Below, piece by piece: positions 1-8,799 of a DNA stretch of 41,050 nucleotides. A program made the translations under genes and the position numbers. This DNA is from Cytophagales bacterium (GTDB lineage Bacteria > Bacteroidota > Bacteroidia > Cytophagales > VRUD01), in assembly GCA_019456305.1 (NCBI GenBank), contig VRUD01000035.1, positions 1 to 41,050 on the forward strand. The letters run 5' to 3'. The notes under the pieces were generated by a model, which saw only the letters and a list, made by a program, of their open reading frames with translations, had not been told where the DNA came from and did no database searches. How positions within the stretch are numbered: position 1 is the first letter of the stretch; each line of letters starts with the position of its first letter.

Positions 1-141
1 AAAAAAGGCAATAAAGTAGCTGTAGATGGCAAGCTTATTAACCGGAATTATGAAGATAAGGAAGGCATTAAGCGCTATGTCACTGAAATATTAGTGAATG
101 AATTTTTGATGCTGACACCAAAAGATCAACCTGTCAGTTAA
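1..141 (+). CDS. ssb: Single-stranded DNA-binding protein, C-terminal part (5' truncated)
   Basis: Frame 1 is open from the window edge to the TAA at 139-141, giving 46 residues. The core (VAVDGKLINRNYEDKEG, then RYVTEILVNEFLML) matches the last strands of the SSB OB-fold, where families read EGKL..R.YEDK.G.KRY.TEI. SSB coats single-stranded DNA during replication and repair. The C-terminus ends PKDQPVS and lacks the long acidic linker and DDIPF-like tip of housekeeping SSBs, so this could be a short paralogue. The gene runs convergently toward polA. The family call is from motif recognition; the start lies outside the window. Confidence 0.75.
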   Translation, partial: KKGNKVAVDGKLINRNYEDKEGIKRYVTEILVNEFLMLTPKDQPVS

Positions 142-181
142 AAATAATATTCATTGTATCTCAACAGTTATGTTGAGTAAA

Positions 182-232
182 AAGGGGGATTGGTAGAGAC
201 GTTGCAATGCAACGTCTCTACCAATCCCCCTT
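182..232. terminator. 51-bp palindrome, likely bidirectional terminator (GAGACG repeat copy 1)
   Basis: A perfect inverted repeat with one central base. It carries the core GTAGAGACGTTGCA and its complement, extended by locus-specific arms (AAGGGGGATTG / CAATCCCCCTT). Runs of T follow on both strands (TTATTTTT on plus, TTTTTTA on minus), and it sits between the convergent ends of ssb and polA. It therefore probably terminates both. The same core recurs at 10058-10095 and 32313-32368. Confidence 0.75.
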
Positions 233-270
233 ATTTTTGTGCGTTTTGTTTTTATGGTTTACTATTAAAT

Positions 271-3087
271 TCAATGCGCTTCCAGCCAATTCTCCCCAAC
301 ACCAACATCTACGACTACCGGCACTTTAATAGCAATAGCATTTTTCATAAAATCCGGCACTTTTTCCTTTACTGCATCCAGTTCATCCTTACGCACATCA
401 AAAACAAGTTCGTCATGCACCTGCAGGATCATTTTTGTTTCAAGCTTTTCTTTTTTCAGCCAGTTATGAATATTGATCATTGCTACCTTGATCATATCGG
501 CAGCGCTGCCCTGTATGGGAGCATTGATGGCATTTCGCTCGGCATAGCCTCGCAGGGTCATGTTTCTTGAATTGATGTCGCGCAAATACCTTCTTCTGCC
601 AAGTATGGTCTCTACAAATTCATTTTCCCGGGCTTTGTTAATGATATCATCCATATACCTTTTAATAGCCGGGAATTCTGCAAAATAGGAATCAATAATT
701 TCAGCAGCTTCCTTACGCTGAATATGAAGCCTTTGCGATAATCCAAAAGGAGATATACCATAAATGATCCCGAAATTCACCATTTTGGCTTTCCTGCGCA
801 TCTCATCATTGACATCATCCGTTCCTACTCCAAAGACCTTGCTGGCAGTTGTAGCGTGGATATCAACTCCATCCCTGAATGCTTCTATCATGCTTTCATC
901 TTTGCTAAAGGAAGCCATAATGCGAAGCTCTATTTGGGAATAATCTGCCGATAATAAAACGTATTTGTCATTTTTAGATATAAATGCTTTTCTTATCTCC
1001 CTGCCCTTTGCCGTTCTTATTGGGATATTCTGCAGATTTGGGTTTTGAGAGCTTAATCGTCCCGTAGAGGCTACTGCCTGGTTAAAAGAGGTGTGCACCC
1101 TGTTATCTTTTTTGCTTATCAACTCCGGCAAAGCGTCAACGTAAGTAGATTTGAGTTTCTGTACTTCACGGTAATCCAGTATCTTTCTTACGATCTCATG
1201 TTTATCAGCCAATTTGGAGAGTACATCTTCAGCCGTAGCATACTGGCCGGTTTTGGTCTTTTTTGGTTTTTCATCTATTTTAAGCTTTTCAAATAAGATC
1301 GTGCCTAATTGTTTTGGAGAATCAATGTTAAATTCTGTACCAGCGTCATCAAGTATGCTTTGTTTTAAAACACTGCTTTCCTTTGCAAGCAGCCTGGAAT
1401 ATTTACTTAGAGCGCCAGGGTCAATATTCACACCTGCCCTTTCTATATCGGCTAATACATGGATAAGGGGAAGCTCCACTTCATTGAATAACTTTTGTAG
1501 TTTTTTTTCTTTTATTAAAGGTGCAAAAATATTTTTAAGTTTAAGCGTAATATCAGCATCTTCACCGGCATATTCCACCACTTTTTCAACCGGGATATCT
1601 CGCATATTGCCCTGCTCCTTTCCTTTTTTGCCAATAAGTGTGTCGATAGAAACGGGCGTATAATCTAAGTAACTTTCGGCAAGGGCATTCATATTATGAC
1701 GCATGTCTGGCTCAAGCAGGTAATGAGCAAGCATGGTGTCAAACAAAGGGCTCTTTACCTCAATGTCATAATTTTTCAAAACCAGGATATCGTATTTTAT
1801 GTTCTGGCCTATTTTAACGATTTGCTCATTTTCCAGGACACCTTTAAATTCATTCGCAATGTTTTTGGCTTCTTTGTCATTTTTTGGAACAGGCACATAA
1901 TAAGCTTCCCCCTTTTTGTAAGAAAATGCCAATCCTACCAGTTTGGCATCCATTGTATCAATAGCTGTAGTTTCCGTATCAAAGCAAAATTCTTTTTGTT
2001 TTTCAAGGTCTTTGATAAGCTTTTTCCTCAATTCAGGCGTGTCTGCAAGGTGATAATGATGAGTAGTTGTATCAATATTAACTTTAGTGATTGATTGTTG
2101 ATTTTCAGGAATTTTGTTCTTCTTTTGATCATTTTCACGAGACAAATTTCGTGCTGCAGTTTCACCAAACAAACTCATTTGGTCAGAAGAAGCAGAGGTG
2201 GTTTTTTCTTCTCCATCTCCAAATAGTCTTTTCTTTATGGTCCGAAACTCCAGTTCGTCAAGCAAGGCTATAAGAGCGTCATTATCTGGGCCTTTATAGA
2301 GGAGCTTTTCTTCATCAAAATCAAGGGGTACCCCGGTATCGATCGTTGCTAATTGTTTGGAAAGCAAACCTTGTTCTGAAAACTCAACGACCCTCTCCTT
2401 TAGCTTGCCTTCTAATTGGTCAGCATTTTCAATCAGGTTTTCAACAGAGCCGAATTCTTCAATAAGTTTTTTGGCAGTTTTTTCTCCAACACCCGGTATC
2501 CCCGGAATATTATCCACCTTATCTCCCTGCAATCCCAGGATGTCTATAACCTGGTCAATTGACCTGATCTCCCATTTTTCCAATACTTTTTTTTTGTCGA
2601 GGATGTCTACCCCATTTCCCATGTAGGCCGGCTTATAAAGGTAAATGTTATCACTGACAAGCTGGCAGAAATCCTTATCAGTGCTCATCATATAAACCTG
2701 GAGGTCAGCTTCAGCAGCTTTTTTTGCAAATGTTCCTATGATATCATCCGCTTCATAACCATCTTTTTCCAGGACAGGAATATTGAACGCGTCAATGAAT
2801 CTCTTTATGTAGGGAATGGCAGTGACAATATCTTCGGGGGTTTCCTGTCTTTCTGCCTTATATTCTTTGTATGCTTTGTGCCTGAATGTAGGTGCAGATG
2901 TATCAAAAGCGACAGCAATGTGGGTAGGTTTTTCTTTATTGATGATTTCAAGCAAAGCATTGGCAAACCCTAACACGGCACTGGTATTGAGGCCCTTTGA
3001 ATTGATGCGCGGGTTTTTACTGAATGCAAAATGAGCACGGTATATGAGCGCCATGGCATCGAGGAGGAAGATTTTTTGTGCAGGCAT
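271..3087 (-). CDS. polA: DNA polymerase I
   Basis: 938 residues, the usual length for a three-domain Pol I that fills gaps and removes RNA primers in replication and repair. Residues 1-290 form the 5'-3' exonuclease/flap domain (YRAHFAF, GYEADDIIGT, STDKDFCQLV, GDKVDNIPGIPGVGEKTA). The 3'-5' proofreading domain keeps its acidic residues (FDTETTAID, GQNIKYD, YAGEDADITLK), so it should be active. Polymerase motifs are intact: motif A (LSADYSQIELRI), motif B (RRKAKMVNFGIIYG) and motif C (QVHDELVFD). The start is supported by a promoter match 28 bp upstream. It is transcribed alone, divergently from the defence island. Confidence 0.97.
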   Translation of the reverse strand: MPAQKIFLLDAMALIYRAHFAFSKNPRINSKGLNTSAVLGFANALLEIINKEKPTHIAVAFDTSAPTFRHKAYKEYKAERQETPEDIVTAIPYIKRFIDAFNIPVLEKDGYEADDIIGTFAKKAAEADLQVYMMSTDKDFCQLVSDNIYLYKPAYMGNGVDILDKKKVLEKWEIRSIDQVIDILGLQGDKVDNIPGIPGVGEKTAKKLIEEFGSVENLIENADQLEGKLKERVVEFSEQGLLSKQLATIDTGVPLDFDEEKLLYKGPDNDALIALLDELEFRTIKKRLFGDGEEKTTSASSDQMSLFGETAARNLSRENDQKKNKIPENQQSITKVNIDTTTHHYHLADTPELRKKLIKDLEKQKEFCFDTETTAIDTMDAKLVGLAFSYKKGEAYYVPVPKNDKEAKNIANEFKGVLENEQIVKIGQNIKYDILVLKNYDIEVKSPLFDTMLAHYLLEPDMRHNMNALAESYLDYTPVSIDTLIGKKGKEQGNMRDIPVEKVVEYAGEDADITLKLKNIFAPLIKEKKLQKLFNEVELPLIHVLADIERAGVNIDPGALSKYSRLLAKESSVLKQSILDDAGTEFNIDSPKQLGTILFEKLKIDEKPKKTKTGQYATAEDVLSKLADKHEIVRKILDYREVQKLKSTYVDALPELISKKDNRVHTSFNQAVASTGRLSSQNPNLQNIPIRTAKGREIRKAFISKNDKYVLLSADYSQIELRIMASFSKDESMIEAFRDGVDIHATTASKVFGVGTDDVNDEMRRKAKMVNFGIIYGISPFGLSQRLHIQRKEAAEIIDSYFAEFPAIKRYMDDIINKARENEFVETILGRRRYLRDINSRNMTLRGYAERNAINAPIQGSAADMIKVAMINIHNWLKKEKLETKMILQVHDELVFDVRKDELDAVKEKVPDFMKNAIAIKVPVVVDVGVGENWLEAH

Positions 3088-3114
3088 TATGAATAGTAAT
3101 TATACAAATACAAC

Positions 3115-3146
3115 CAAAGTTAATATATATTACCCATTCTGCAAAA
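3115..3146 (-). promoter_or_regulatory. Predicted polA promoter (Bacteroidota type)
   Basis: On the minus strand TTTTG (3142-3146) is followed after exactly 19 nt by TAACTTTG (3115-3122). This fits the Bacteroidota primary sigma consensus TTTG-N17-23-TAnnTTTG. It leaves a leader of roughly 20 nt before the polA ATG. Confidence 0.6.
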
Positions 3147-3398
3147 TCTGACTAATTAAAGAGAATTGAATAAAAAATGTAATATATTTGGCTGTGGAAA
3201 ATAAAAACATAAAAAATGTTTCAATCTTGCAAATTTTTCAAGATAACAACAACAAACCTGTGCCTATATGGTAGTTACAGGCAAGCGTAAAAAAGACAGT
3301 GCAACCCTGACAGTGACGACTGAAAAACGGAGACTTTGCAACTTGACAATTTAAGCAGACTGACTTGAAGCGTTCTTTAACAAACTGACACGGTAAGA

Positions 3399-3422
3399 CA
3401 ATCCGACACGCAATCCGACACG
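3399..3422. repeat. 12-bp perfect tandem duplication
   Basis: CAATCCGACACG occurs twice head to tail at 3399-3410 and 3411-3422. It lies in the otherwise non-coding stretch 3147-3594 between polA and the restriction-modification island. I see no gene in that stretch, only this tandem and the inverted repeat at 3481-3542. Confidence 0.6.
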
Positions 3423-3480
3423 AATGTTTTTAAAATTTTTCCCACCGCACTTTTTTTAAAACAATTTTACGCCTACCCGC

Positions 3481-3542
3481 ATTGGCACATTTGGTTTTGC
3501 CTGACACACAAGCCAACCCTTCGCAAAACCAAAAGAGCCAAT
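3481..3542. repeat. 20-bp imperfect inverted repeat at left flank of defence island
   Basis: ATTGGCACATTTGGTTTTGC (3481-3500) and GCAAAACCAAAAGAGCCAAT (3523-3542) are inverted with 18 of 20 matches around a 22-nt loop. There is no adjacent T run, so it is not an obvious terminator. Its position at the edge of the island suggests an interspersed or boundary element; that is inference. Confidence 0.5.
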
Positions 3543-3594
3543 CTTGCCGCCCCACAATTAGGAATGTTGATAAAATGTTTGCAGAAAAAGATGA

Positions 3595-3628
3595 AAATTT
3601 GGAAACTTTGTATATTTTTGCCAAATTT
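3595..3628 (+). promoter_or_regulatory. Candidate controller operator over the promoter of the R-M operon
   Basis: A perfect 8-bp inverted repeat, AAATTTGG (3595-3602) and CCAAATTT (3621-3628), flanks TATTTTTG (3613-3620), which matches the Bacteroidota -7 box TAnnTTTG. It lies 23 nt before the XRE gene start. C proteins of restriction-modification systems typically bind such repeats in their own promoter. No clear -33 box is seen at the usual spacing, so the promoter call is weaker than the repeat. Confidence 0.45.
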
Positions 3629-3651
3629 GTCAAGGCAAAATAATCAAGAAG

Positions 3652-3978
3652 ATGAAAGAAACCTTTGGAGAATACATTCACAAGTTACGAGTTGAGCACG
3701 GACTAACTCTGACAAAACTTGCTGCTGCACTTGATATTGACCAATCCACCCTTTCAAAAATTGAAAACCAAAAAAGGAATGTTCATGAAGTCATATTACC
3801 AAAATTGGCGAAGGTTTTCAAATTAGATATTAAGACGCTTGAAAGAGAATTTTACAGTGAAAAAATTGCAGAAATCATATATCAAGCACCAGATTCTGAA
3901 CAACTTTTAATGCTTGCGGAAGAAAAAGCAAAATATTTCAAATCCAAGAAAGCGAAACAGGGAAATTTAAAATTTTAG
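3652..3978 (+). CDS. XRE-family HTH regulator, putative R-M controller (C) protein
   Basis: 108 residues with an N-terminal XRE/HTH_3 domain at about residues 6-64 (GEYIHKLRVEHGLTLTKLAAAL, then DQSTLSKIENQKRNV). A charged C-terminal extension follows (about 65-108, rich in Lys and Glu). It is the first gene of a tight operon, 3 nt before the DNA methyltransferase. C proteins control the timing of methyltransferase and nuclease expression, and an inverted repeat overlaps the putative -7 box just upstream. The extension makes it longer than classical 80-residue C proteins. The controller role is inferred from context. Confidence 0.8.
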   Translation: MKETFGEYIHKLRVEHGLTLTKLAAALDIDQSTLSKIENQKRNVHEVILPKLAKVFKLDIKTLEREFYSEKIAEIIYQAPDSEQLLMLAEEKAKYFKSKKAKQGNLKF

Positions 3979-3981
3979 AAA

Positions 3982-4899
3982 ATGAAAAACGGAATAGAGA
4001 AATATTTAAACAAAGTAATACAAGGTGACTGCCTTGAGGTAATGAAGGGTATTCCGGACAAAAGTATTGATATGATACTTTGTGATTTACCTTATGGAAC
4101 GACCCAAAATAAATGGGACTCTGTAATTGACTTGGACTTGCTATGGCAACATTATGAGAGAGTGATTAAAGATGATGGAGTGATTGCCCTCACGGCACAA
4201 GGTCTGTTTACTGCGAAACTTATCATGAGTAACGAAAAGTTGTTTAAGTATAAAATTGTTTGGATAAAATCAAAATCCACGAATTTCCTGAACGCCAAAA
4301 AGCAACCGCTTAGAAAACATGAAGACATTTGTGTTTTCTACAAAAAGCAGCCAACGTATAACGCTCAAATGACTAATGGTGAAGCTTATGACAAAGGCAT
4401 AAGAAAAGACCAATATACTGGTAGCTACGGAGACTTTAAACCGAGACACGTAAAGAGCAACGGTGAAAGGTATCCGAATGACATCGTTTGTTATGAGGAA
4501 CAGCCCATTGACGATTTTGTCTATGTTAAAACAGCAGAATCGGAAGGACCCGTTTTGCACCCGACACAAAAACCCATTGAATTAGGAAGATATTTAGTTA
4601 AAACCTTCACTAAACCCGGAGATGTTATTCTCGATAACGCTTGTGGAAGTGGAAGTTTCTTGCTTTCTGCAATACTTGAAAACCGGCAATTTATAGGAAT
4701 TGAAAAAAACGAAGATGTTATGCTTCACAAGGTTAAACCAGTTGATTACATAAAAATATGTACCGACAGAATAGAAAATACCCTTAAAAGAAAAGAAATT
4801 GAGCAAGCCACATTAAAGTTGTTCAGTGAGCCAATCGTAAAATACCACACATTAAATTATGAAAAGAAACGAGAGAGATTGGGCGGGACAGCTTATTAG
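3982..4899 (+). CDS. Site-specific DNA methyltransferase, beta class (N6_N4_Mtase family)
   Basis: 305 residues. The catalytic motif IV DLPYG (residues 35-39) precedes HPTQKP (193-198) and the SAM-binding motif I DNACGSGSF (218-226). This permuted order defines beta-class N6-adenine/N4-cytosine methyltransferases. The KVIQGDCLEVMKGIPDKSID opening is typical of the family. It would methylate the recognition site to protect host DNA. The gene follows the controller by 3 nt, and its last 41 bp overlap the start of the nuclease-methyltransferase gene, implying translational coupling. The target sequence and the base modified cannot be read from sequence alone. Confidence 0.92.
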   Translation: MKNGIEKYLNKVIQGDCLEVMKGIPDKSIDMILCDLPYGTTQNKWDSVIDLDLLWQHYERVIKDDGVIALTAQGLFTAKLIMSNEKLFKYKIVWIKSKSTNFLNAKKQPLRKHEDICVFYKKQPTYNAQMTNGEAYDKGIRKDQYTGSYGDFKPRHVKSNGERYPNDIVCYEEQPIDDFVYVKTAESEGPVLHPTQKPIELGRYLVKTFTKPGDVILDNACGSGSFLLSAILENRQFIGIEKNEDVMLHKVKPVDYIKICTDRIENTLKRKEIEQATLKLFSEPIVKYHTLNYEKKRERLGGTAY

Positions 4900-7765
4900 T
4901 TGGATTCAGGAAACAATTCGTGAAGGTCAAACTGTTTTTGAGGATGCAACAAATGATACTGGAATAAAACTTGATTCGGGAAGAACGAAATTTCCTGATG
5001 TTCTACTTTTTACCGACAAAGTTTCCGGTATAGTTTTCAACGGTTGGGAACTTAAATTTCCTGACACTACCGTTGATGACGGGGAAATGATTAAAAATGC
5101 GCTGGAAAAAGCGGAGAGATTAAAGTCGGAATCATTTGTTACTTGGAATGGAACAGAGGCAATCATTTGGAAAATTGAAGATAGAAATTTTTCCATTGAT
5201 GCACTTACAAAACTTAAGGAATATCCGAAAGAACGTACGATTAGCACCCGGAATGACCTTTCCGACCCTGTAAAATTCAACCGGAACGAATCTATATTAA
5301 AGGCAAGAGCGAACGAAATACTCCATGACCTTGGACAACTTTATGAAAGGGGCGAGCTAAAACAAGCTATCAATATTACAGGAAATATTATAGAAGCCGT
5401 ACTTGAAGCTTCGGTAATAATTTTGCCTCAATTTCAACAAGCAATAGTTACAGAAAAGGGAAAGAGCGCATCATTCAGGAGGGAATATAATCACTGGAAA
5501 ATCTATGAAAGTTCTACTTTGAAAATTCTTGATTCTTCATCCCGCAGACCTGAAAATGTTATTGAAGAGGAGGTTCTTGCCAAGTTCACATTTTACAATT
5601 TGATTGGCAAAATCTTGTTCTATCTTACCTTATCAGAAAATCTCATGGGTGCAATAGATAGAATCAACATTGCGAATGCAAGAAACTTAAAACAATCTCT
5701 TGAAAGCTATTTTGCAGAAGCGCAGAAAATAGATTACCAAGCGATTTTCAAACCCTATTTTACAGACAAGCTACCCTTTTCAAAAGTTACCGGTGAAACA
5801 GTATTTCAGTTGATTCAAAAATTTACGGAGTTTGATTTCAGGATACTACCTACTGGTGTTATCGGGACAATACTTGAAAACCTTGTTCCAAAGTCCGAAA
5901 AGCAAAAATTCGGACAATATTTTACTTCTGAAACATTGGCAAACCTCGTTGCATACCCTGCCGTTCAAACAGCAAACGACTATGTATTTGACCCAACATC
6001 AGGAACAGGAACATTTTTGAACTCTTTTTACCAAATACTGAAATATCACGGAAAGAACAATCATGCAGAACTATTAAATCAAATTTGGGGTAATGACATT
6101 TCTCATTTTCCTGCAATACTTTCAGTAATCAACCTTTACAAGCAAGACGTAACTAAAACAGATAATTTTCCAAGAATAACGAGAGATGATTTTTTCAATC
6201 TAAATGCAGGAGATTTGATAGCATTTCCTGATTCAAGGGATTACAAAAAGCAAATAGAACAGCCGATACCGGAATTTGATGTTATTACCAGCAATTTCCC
6301 GTTCATACAACAAGAAGATATTCCGAATGACGTTTTAACAGCGTTTTTCAGAGAGAAATTTGAAGCCAGACAACAAGCATTCTTACAGGACAGGACATTC
6401 AAAATAAACGAGAGGTCAGATTATTTCACTTATTGCATTTATAACTCAATCCGATTCCTTAAAGAAGAAGGTTTCTTATCTGCAATAACCTCAAATGCTT
6501 GGCTTGGTAAAGAATACGGTGTACAGTTCAAAAGATTTCTGCTTGATAACTTTCATATAAAGTACGTAGTAAGAAGCAGTGCCGAACACTGGTTCTCATA
6601 TTCAAAAGTATCAACCATTTATACAGTTCTTCAAAAGGTAACCAATGACCAGCCAACAAAATTTATTACTCTGCATTTTAAACTTGAAAATGATTTTAAC
6701 CAAGACAATGTATCAGACCAACTAACACAAATTGAGGCTTTATATTCCGAGATAGAAAATTGCAATGACACCCGAAACAGGAACTGGAAGCAAGACATCA
6801 CCTTTAAAGAATTATTTCATAAAACAGATGACTCTGTATCGGTTAGTATTGTTCCAAAGAACAAGTTGATAGAATCATTACAGACAGAAGAAAACTGGTC
6901 TAAATATTTTATTTCGGCTAATCTGTTTGAAAAATTTGATGACGATTTGATTCAGTTATACCCTGACATTATTGATGCTTTCAGGGGAGAGAGAACAGGG
7001 TGGAATGAAATGTTTGTAATACCTGCGAATGAAGTAGAAGAAACAGGAATTGAGGAAGAATTTTTGGTTCCTTATGTAAAAAGTCCAACTGAATTAGATA
7101 TTCTTGAATTTTCAGGGGAGTATAATTACTATCTTTTTGTTTGCACTCGACCGCTTGACGATCTTAGAAATAACTATCCGGGAGCATATAACTGGATAAG
7201 ACGGTTTGAAAATGCGATGAATAAAAATCGCACTAAGACAATACAGGAAGCCTGTGCCGGACATAGGCCTTTTTGGTATTCATTAAGGCCTAAATCTGCA
7301 AATATTGTTACTGCAATAAATCCTTATGAAAGAAACTTCTTTTGTTTTTCAGAAGAAAGGTTTGTTCCCGACCAGAGATTAGCGATTATTAATGTAAAAG
7401 ACGGATATGACGTTGAACTGATTGCTGCATTACTTAATTCGATTGTTACATTCCTAACAATTGAAATGAGGGGAACATCAAGAAATCTTGGGGCCTTGGA
7501 CTTAAATGCAAATTATTTCAAAAGATTAAAAGTACTCAATCCAGATTTACTCTCAGATGATCAAGTTAATGCTATCAAGACTGCTTTTGAATCAATTAAA
7601 AAACGGCCAATTGAAACAATTTTTGAAGAAATTGAAAAGGAGGATAGAATAAATTTTGATAGGACTGTTTTACATTCATTCGGGATTGATGATTCAATTT
7701 TAGAAAGCCTGTATGAAACTCTTGTTTCTGCTGTGAAAGAAAGAGTAACAATGAAAGAAAGATAA
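4859..7765 (+). CDS. Fused PD-(D/E)XK nuclease / N6-DNA methyltransferase (type IIG-like restriction enzyme)
   Basis: 968 residues. The N-terminus (about 1-110) has a nuclease-like core: FPDVLLF (D47) followed by GWELKFP (E64, K66), the D...ExK pattern of PD-(D/E)XK enzymes. A helical region follows to about 345. The methyltransferase domain starts with FGQYFTSETLA (351-361), motif X-like, then SAM motif I FDPTSGTGTFL (377-387). Motif IV reads SNFPF (478-482), where NPPY/NPPF is canonical, so Phe480 replaces the first Pro. Residues about 620-900 resemble a target-recognition region. One polypeptide carrying nuclease, methylase and specificity parts is the type IIG plan. The start overlaps the preceding methyltransferase by 41 bp. 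A role as a standalone nuclease is possible if the changed motif IV has impaired methylation. Confidence 0.85.
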   Translation: MKRNERDWAGQLISWIQETIREGQTVFEDATNDTGIKLDSGRTKFPDVLLFTDKVSGIVFNGWELKFPDTTVDDGEMIKNALEKAERLKSESFVTWNGTEAIIWKIEDRNFSIDALTKLKEYPKERTISTRNDLSDPVKFNRNESILKARANEILHDLGQLYERGELKQAINITGNIIEAVLEASVIILPQFQQAIVTEKGKSASFRREYNHWKIYESSTLKILDSSSRRPENVIEEEVLAKFTFYNLIGKILFYLTLSENLMGAIDRINIANARNLKQSLESYFAEAQKIDYQAIFKPYFTDKLPFSKVTGETVFQLIQKFTEFDFRILPTGVIGTILENLVPKSEKQKFGQYFTSETLANLVAYPAVQTANDYVFDPTSGTGTFLNSFYQILKYHGKNNHAELLNQIWGNDISHFPAILSVINLYKQDVTKTDNFPRITRDDFFNLNAGDLIAFPDSRDYKKQIEQPIPEFDVITSNFPFIQQEDIPNDVLTAFFREKFEARQQAFLQDRTFKINERSDYFTYCIYNSIRFLKEEGFLSAITSNAWLGKEYGVQFKRFLLDNFHIKYVVRSSAEHWFSYSKVSTIYTVLQKVTNDQPTKFITLHFKLENDFNQDNVSDQLTQIEALYSEIENCNDTRNRNWKQDITFKELFHKTDDSVSVSIVPKNKLIESLQTEENWSKYFISANLFEKFDDDLIQLYPDIIDAFRGERTGWNEMFVIPANEVEETGIEEEFLVPYVKSPTELDILEFSGEYNYYLFVCTRPLDDLRNNYPGAYNWIRRFENAMNKNRTKTIQEACAGHRPFWYSLRPKSANIVTAINPYERNFFCFSEERFVPDQRLAIINVKDGYDVELIAALLNSIVTFLTIEMRGTSRNLGALDLNANYFKRLKVLNPDLLSDDQVNAIKTAFESIKKRPIETIFEEIEKEDRINFDRTVLHSFGIDDSILESLYETLVSAVKERVTMKER

Positions 7766-7869
7766 CAGCCCAGTCTATTGTTAAAAACATAAACTGCACT
7801 AATATACAAGTTGCTCAACCATAATAAAACAGAACCATCATTTAGGCACAATAGTAAAGACTGACAACA

Positions 7870-8799
7870 ATGGCAATATTTGACCTTTTCTCAAAAAGAC
7901 AAAAAAAACTTCGCGGTGAAGTTCCGGAAATTTATACTTATGAAAAAATTCCAGAACAGTTAAGAGTTCAAATTGTACACATAATCAGAGATGCTTTGGG
8001 AAATAATAAAGGCCACTATAAAAATAAACCCCAAGCAGCATTTAAGTTCATCCATGAATCTTTATGCAGAGAATACGGAGTATTTACATTAGGCAAGGGT
8101 CATCGTGAATCTGATGAAGAGTGCGTTCTAAATCATCTATTGCAGACTAATGACTACGAAAGAGTTATTGACACAATAGAGTTGTCATTCGAATATATAG
8201 ATAGAATCATCAATGATAATTTACAGGAATACATATATCACACGGAAATAAAGATATCGCCTAAAGATGCAATTGCAGAATTAAACGATAGATTTAAAGA
8301 ACATGGTGTTGGATATCAGTTCGAAGGTAGCGAAATTATCAGAGTTGACTCAACATATACTCATTCGGAAATTGTAATACCGACAATAACTCTTCTTTGG
8401 AATAAAAAATTTAAAGGTGCAAACGAAGAGTACCTTAAAGCACACGAACATTACAGACACGGAAGAAATAAAGAATGCTTGACTGAATGTTTAAAAGCAT
8501 TTGAAAGTGCAATGAAAATAATTTGTAAAGAAAAAGGATGGCAATATAACGAGACCGATACAGCAAAAAAACTTATTCAAATATGTTTTCAAAATGGACT
8601 TGTGCCTTCTTTTACGCAAAATCAGTTTACATCATTACAAAATTTACTTGAGAGTGGAATACCGACTATTAGAAATAAACTCAGTGGACACGGACAAGGT
8701 CAAGTTCCACAAAAAGTTAATGACGAAATGACCAGATATGCACTTAACCTAACGGGGACGAATATCATATTTTTGGTAGAACAAAGTGGAATAAAATAA
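7870..8799 (+). CDS. STM4504/CBY_0614-like protein with C-terminal HEPN/Abi domain
   Basis: 309 residues. The N-terminus (FDLFSKRQKKLRGEVPEIYTYE, residues 4-25) strongly recalls the STM4504/CBY_0614 family, whose N-terminal domain is related to AbiJ. The C-terminal third (about 185-300) looks like an Abi_C/HEPN helical bundle and contains RNKLSGH (268-274), matching the Rx4-6H catalytic motif of HEPN ribonucleases. Such proteins are usually abortive-infection effectors that cleave RNA on phage sensing. It sits 104 bp after the restriction enzyme on the same strand, so it belongs to the same defence island, but has its own spacing. The RNase activity is inferred from the motif. Confidence 0.75.
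   Translation: MAIFDLFSKRQKKLRGEVPEIYTYEKIPEQLRVQIVHIIRDALGNNKGHYKNKPQAAFKFIHESLCREYGVFTLGKGHRESDEECVLNHLLQTNDYERVIDTIELSFEYIDRIINDNLQEYIYHTEIKISPKDAIAELNDRFKEHGVGYQFEGSEIIRVDSTYTHSEIVIPTITLLWNKKFKGANEEYLKAHEHYRHGRNKECLTECLKAFESAMKIICKEKGWQYNETDTAKKLIQICFQNGLVPSFTQNQFTSLQNLLESGIPTIRNKLSGHGQGQVPQKVNDEMTRYALNLTGTNIIFLVEQSGIK

Noticed and set aside
3430-3681. Minus-strand open frame of 83 codons overlapping the XRE gene.
   Set aside because: No family resemblance; it covers the operator-like repeat and inverted repeat and runs antisense to a convincing gene start.
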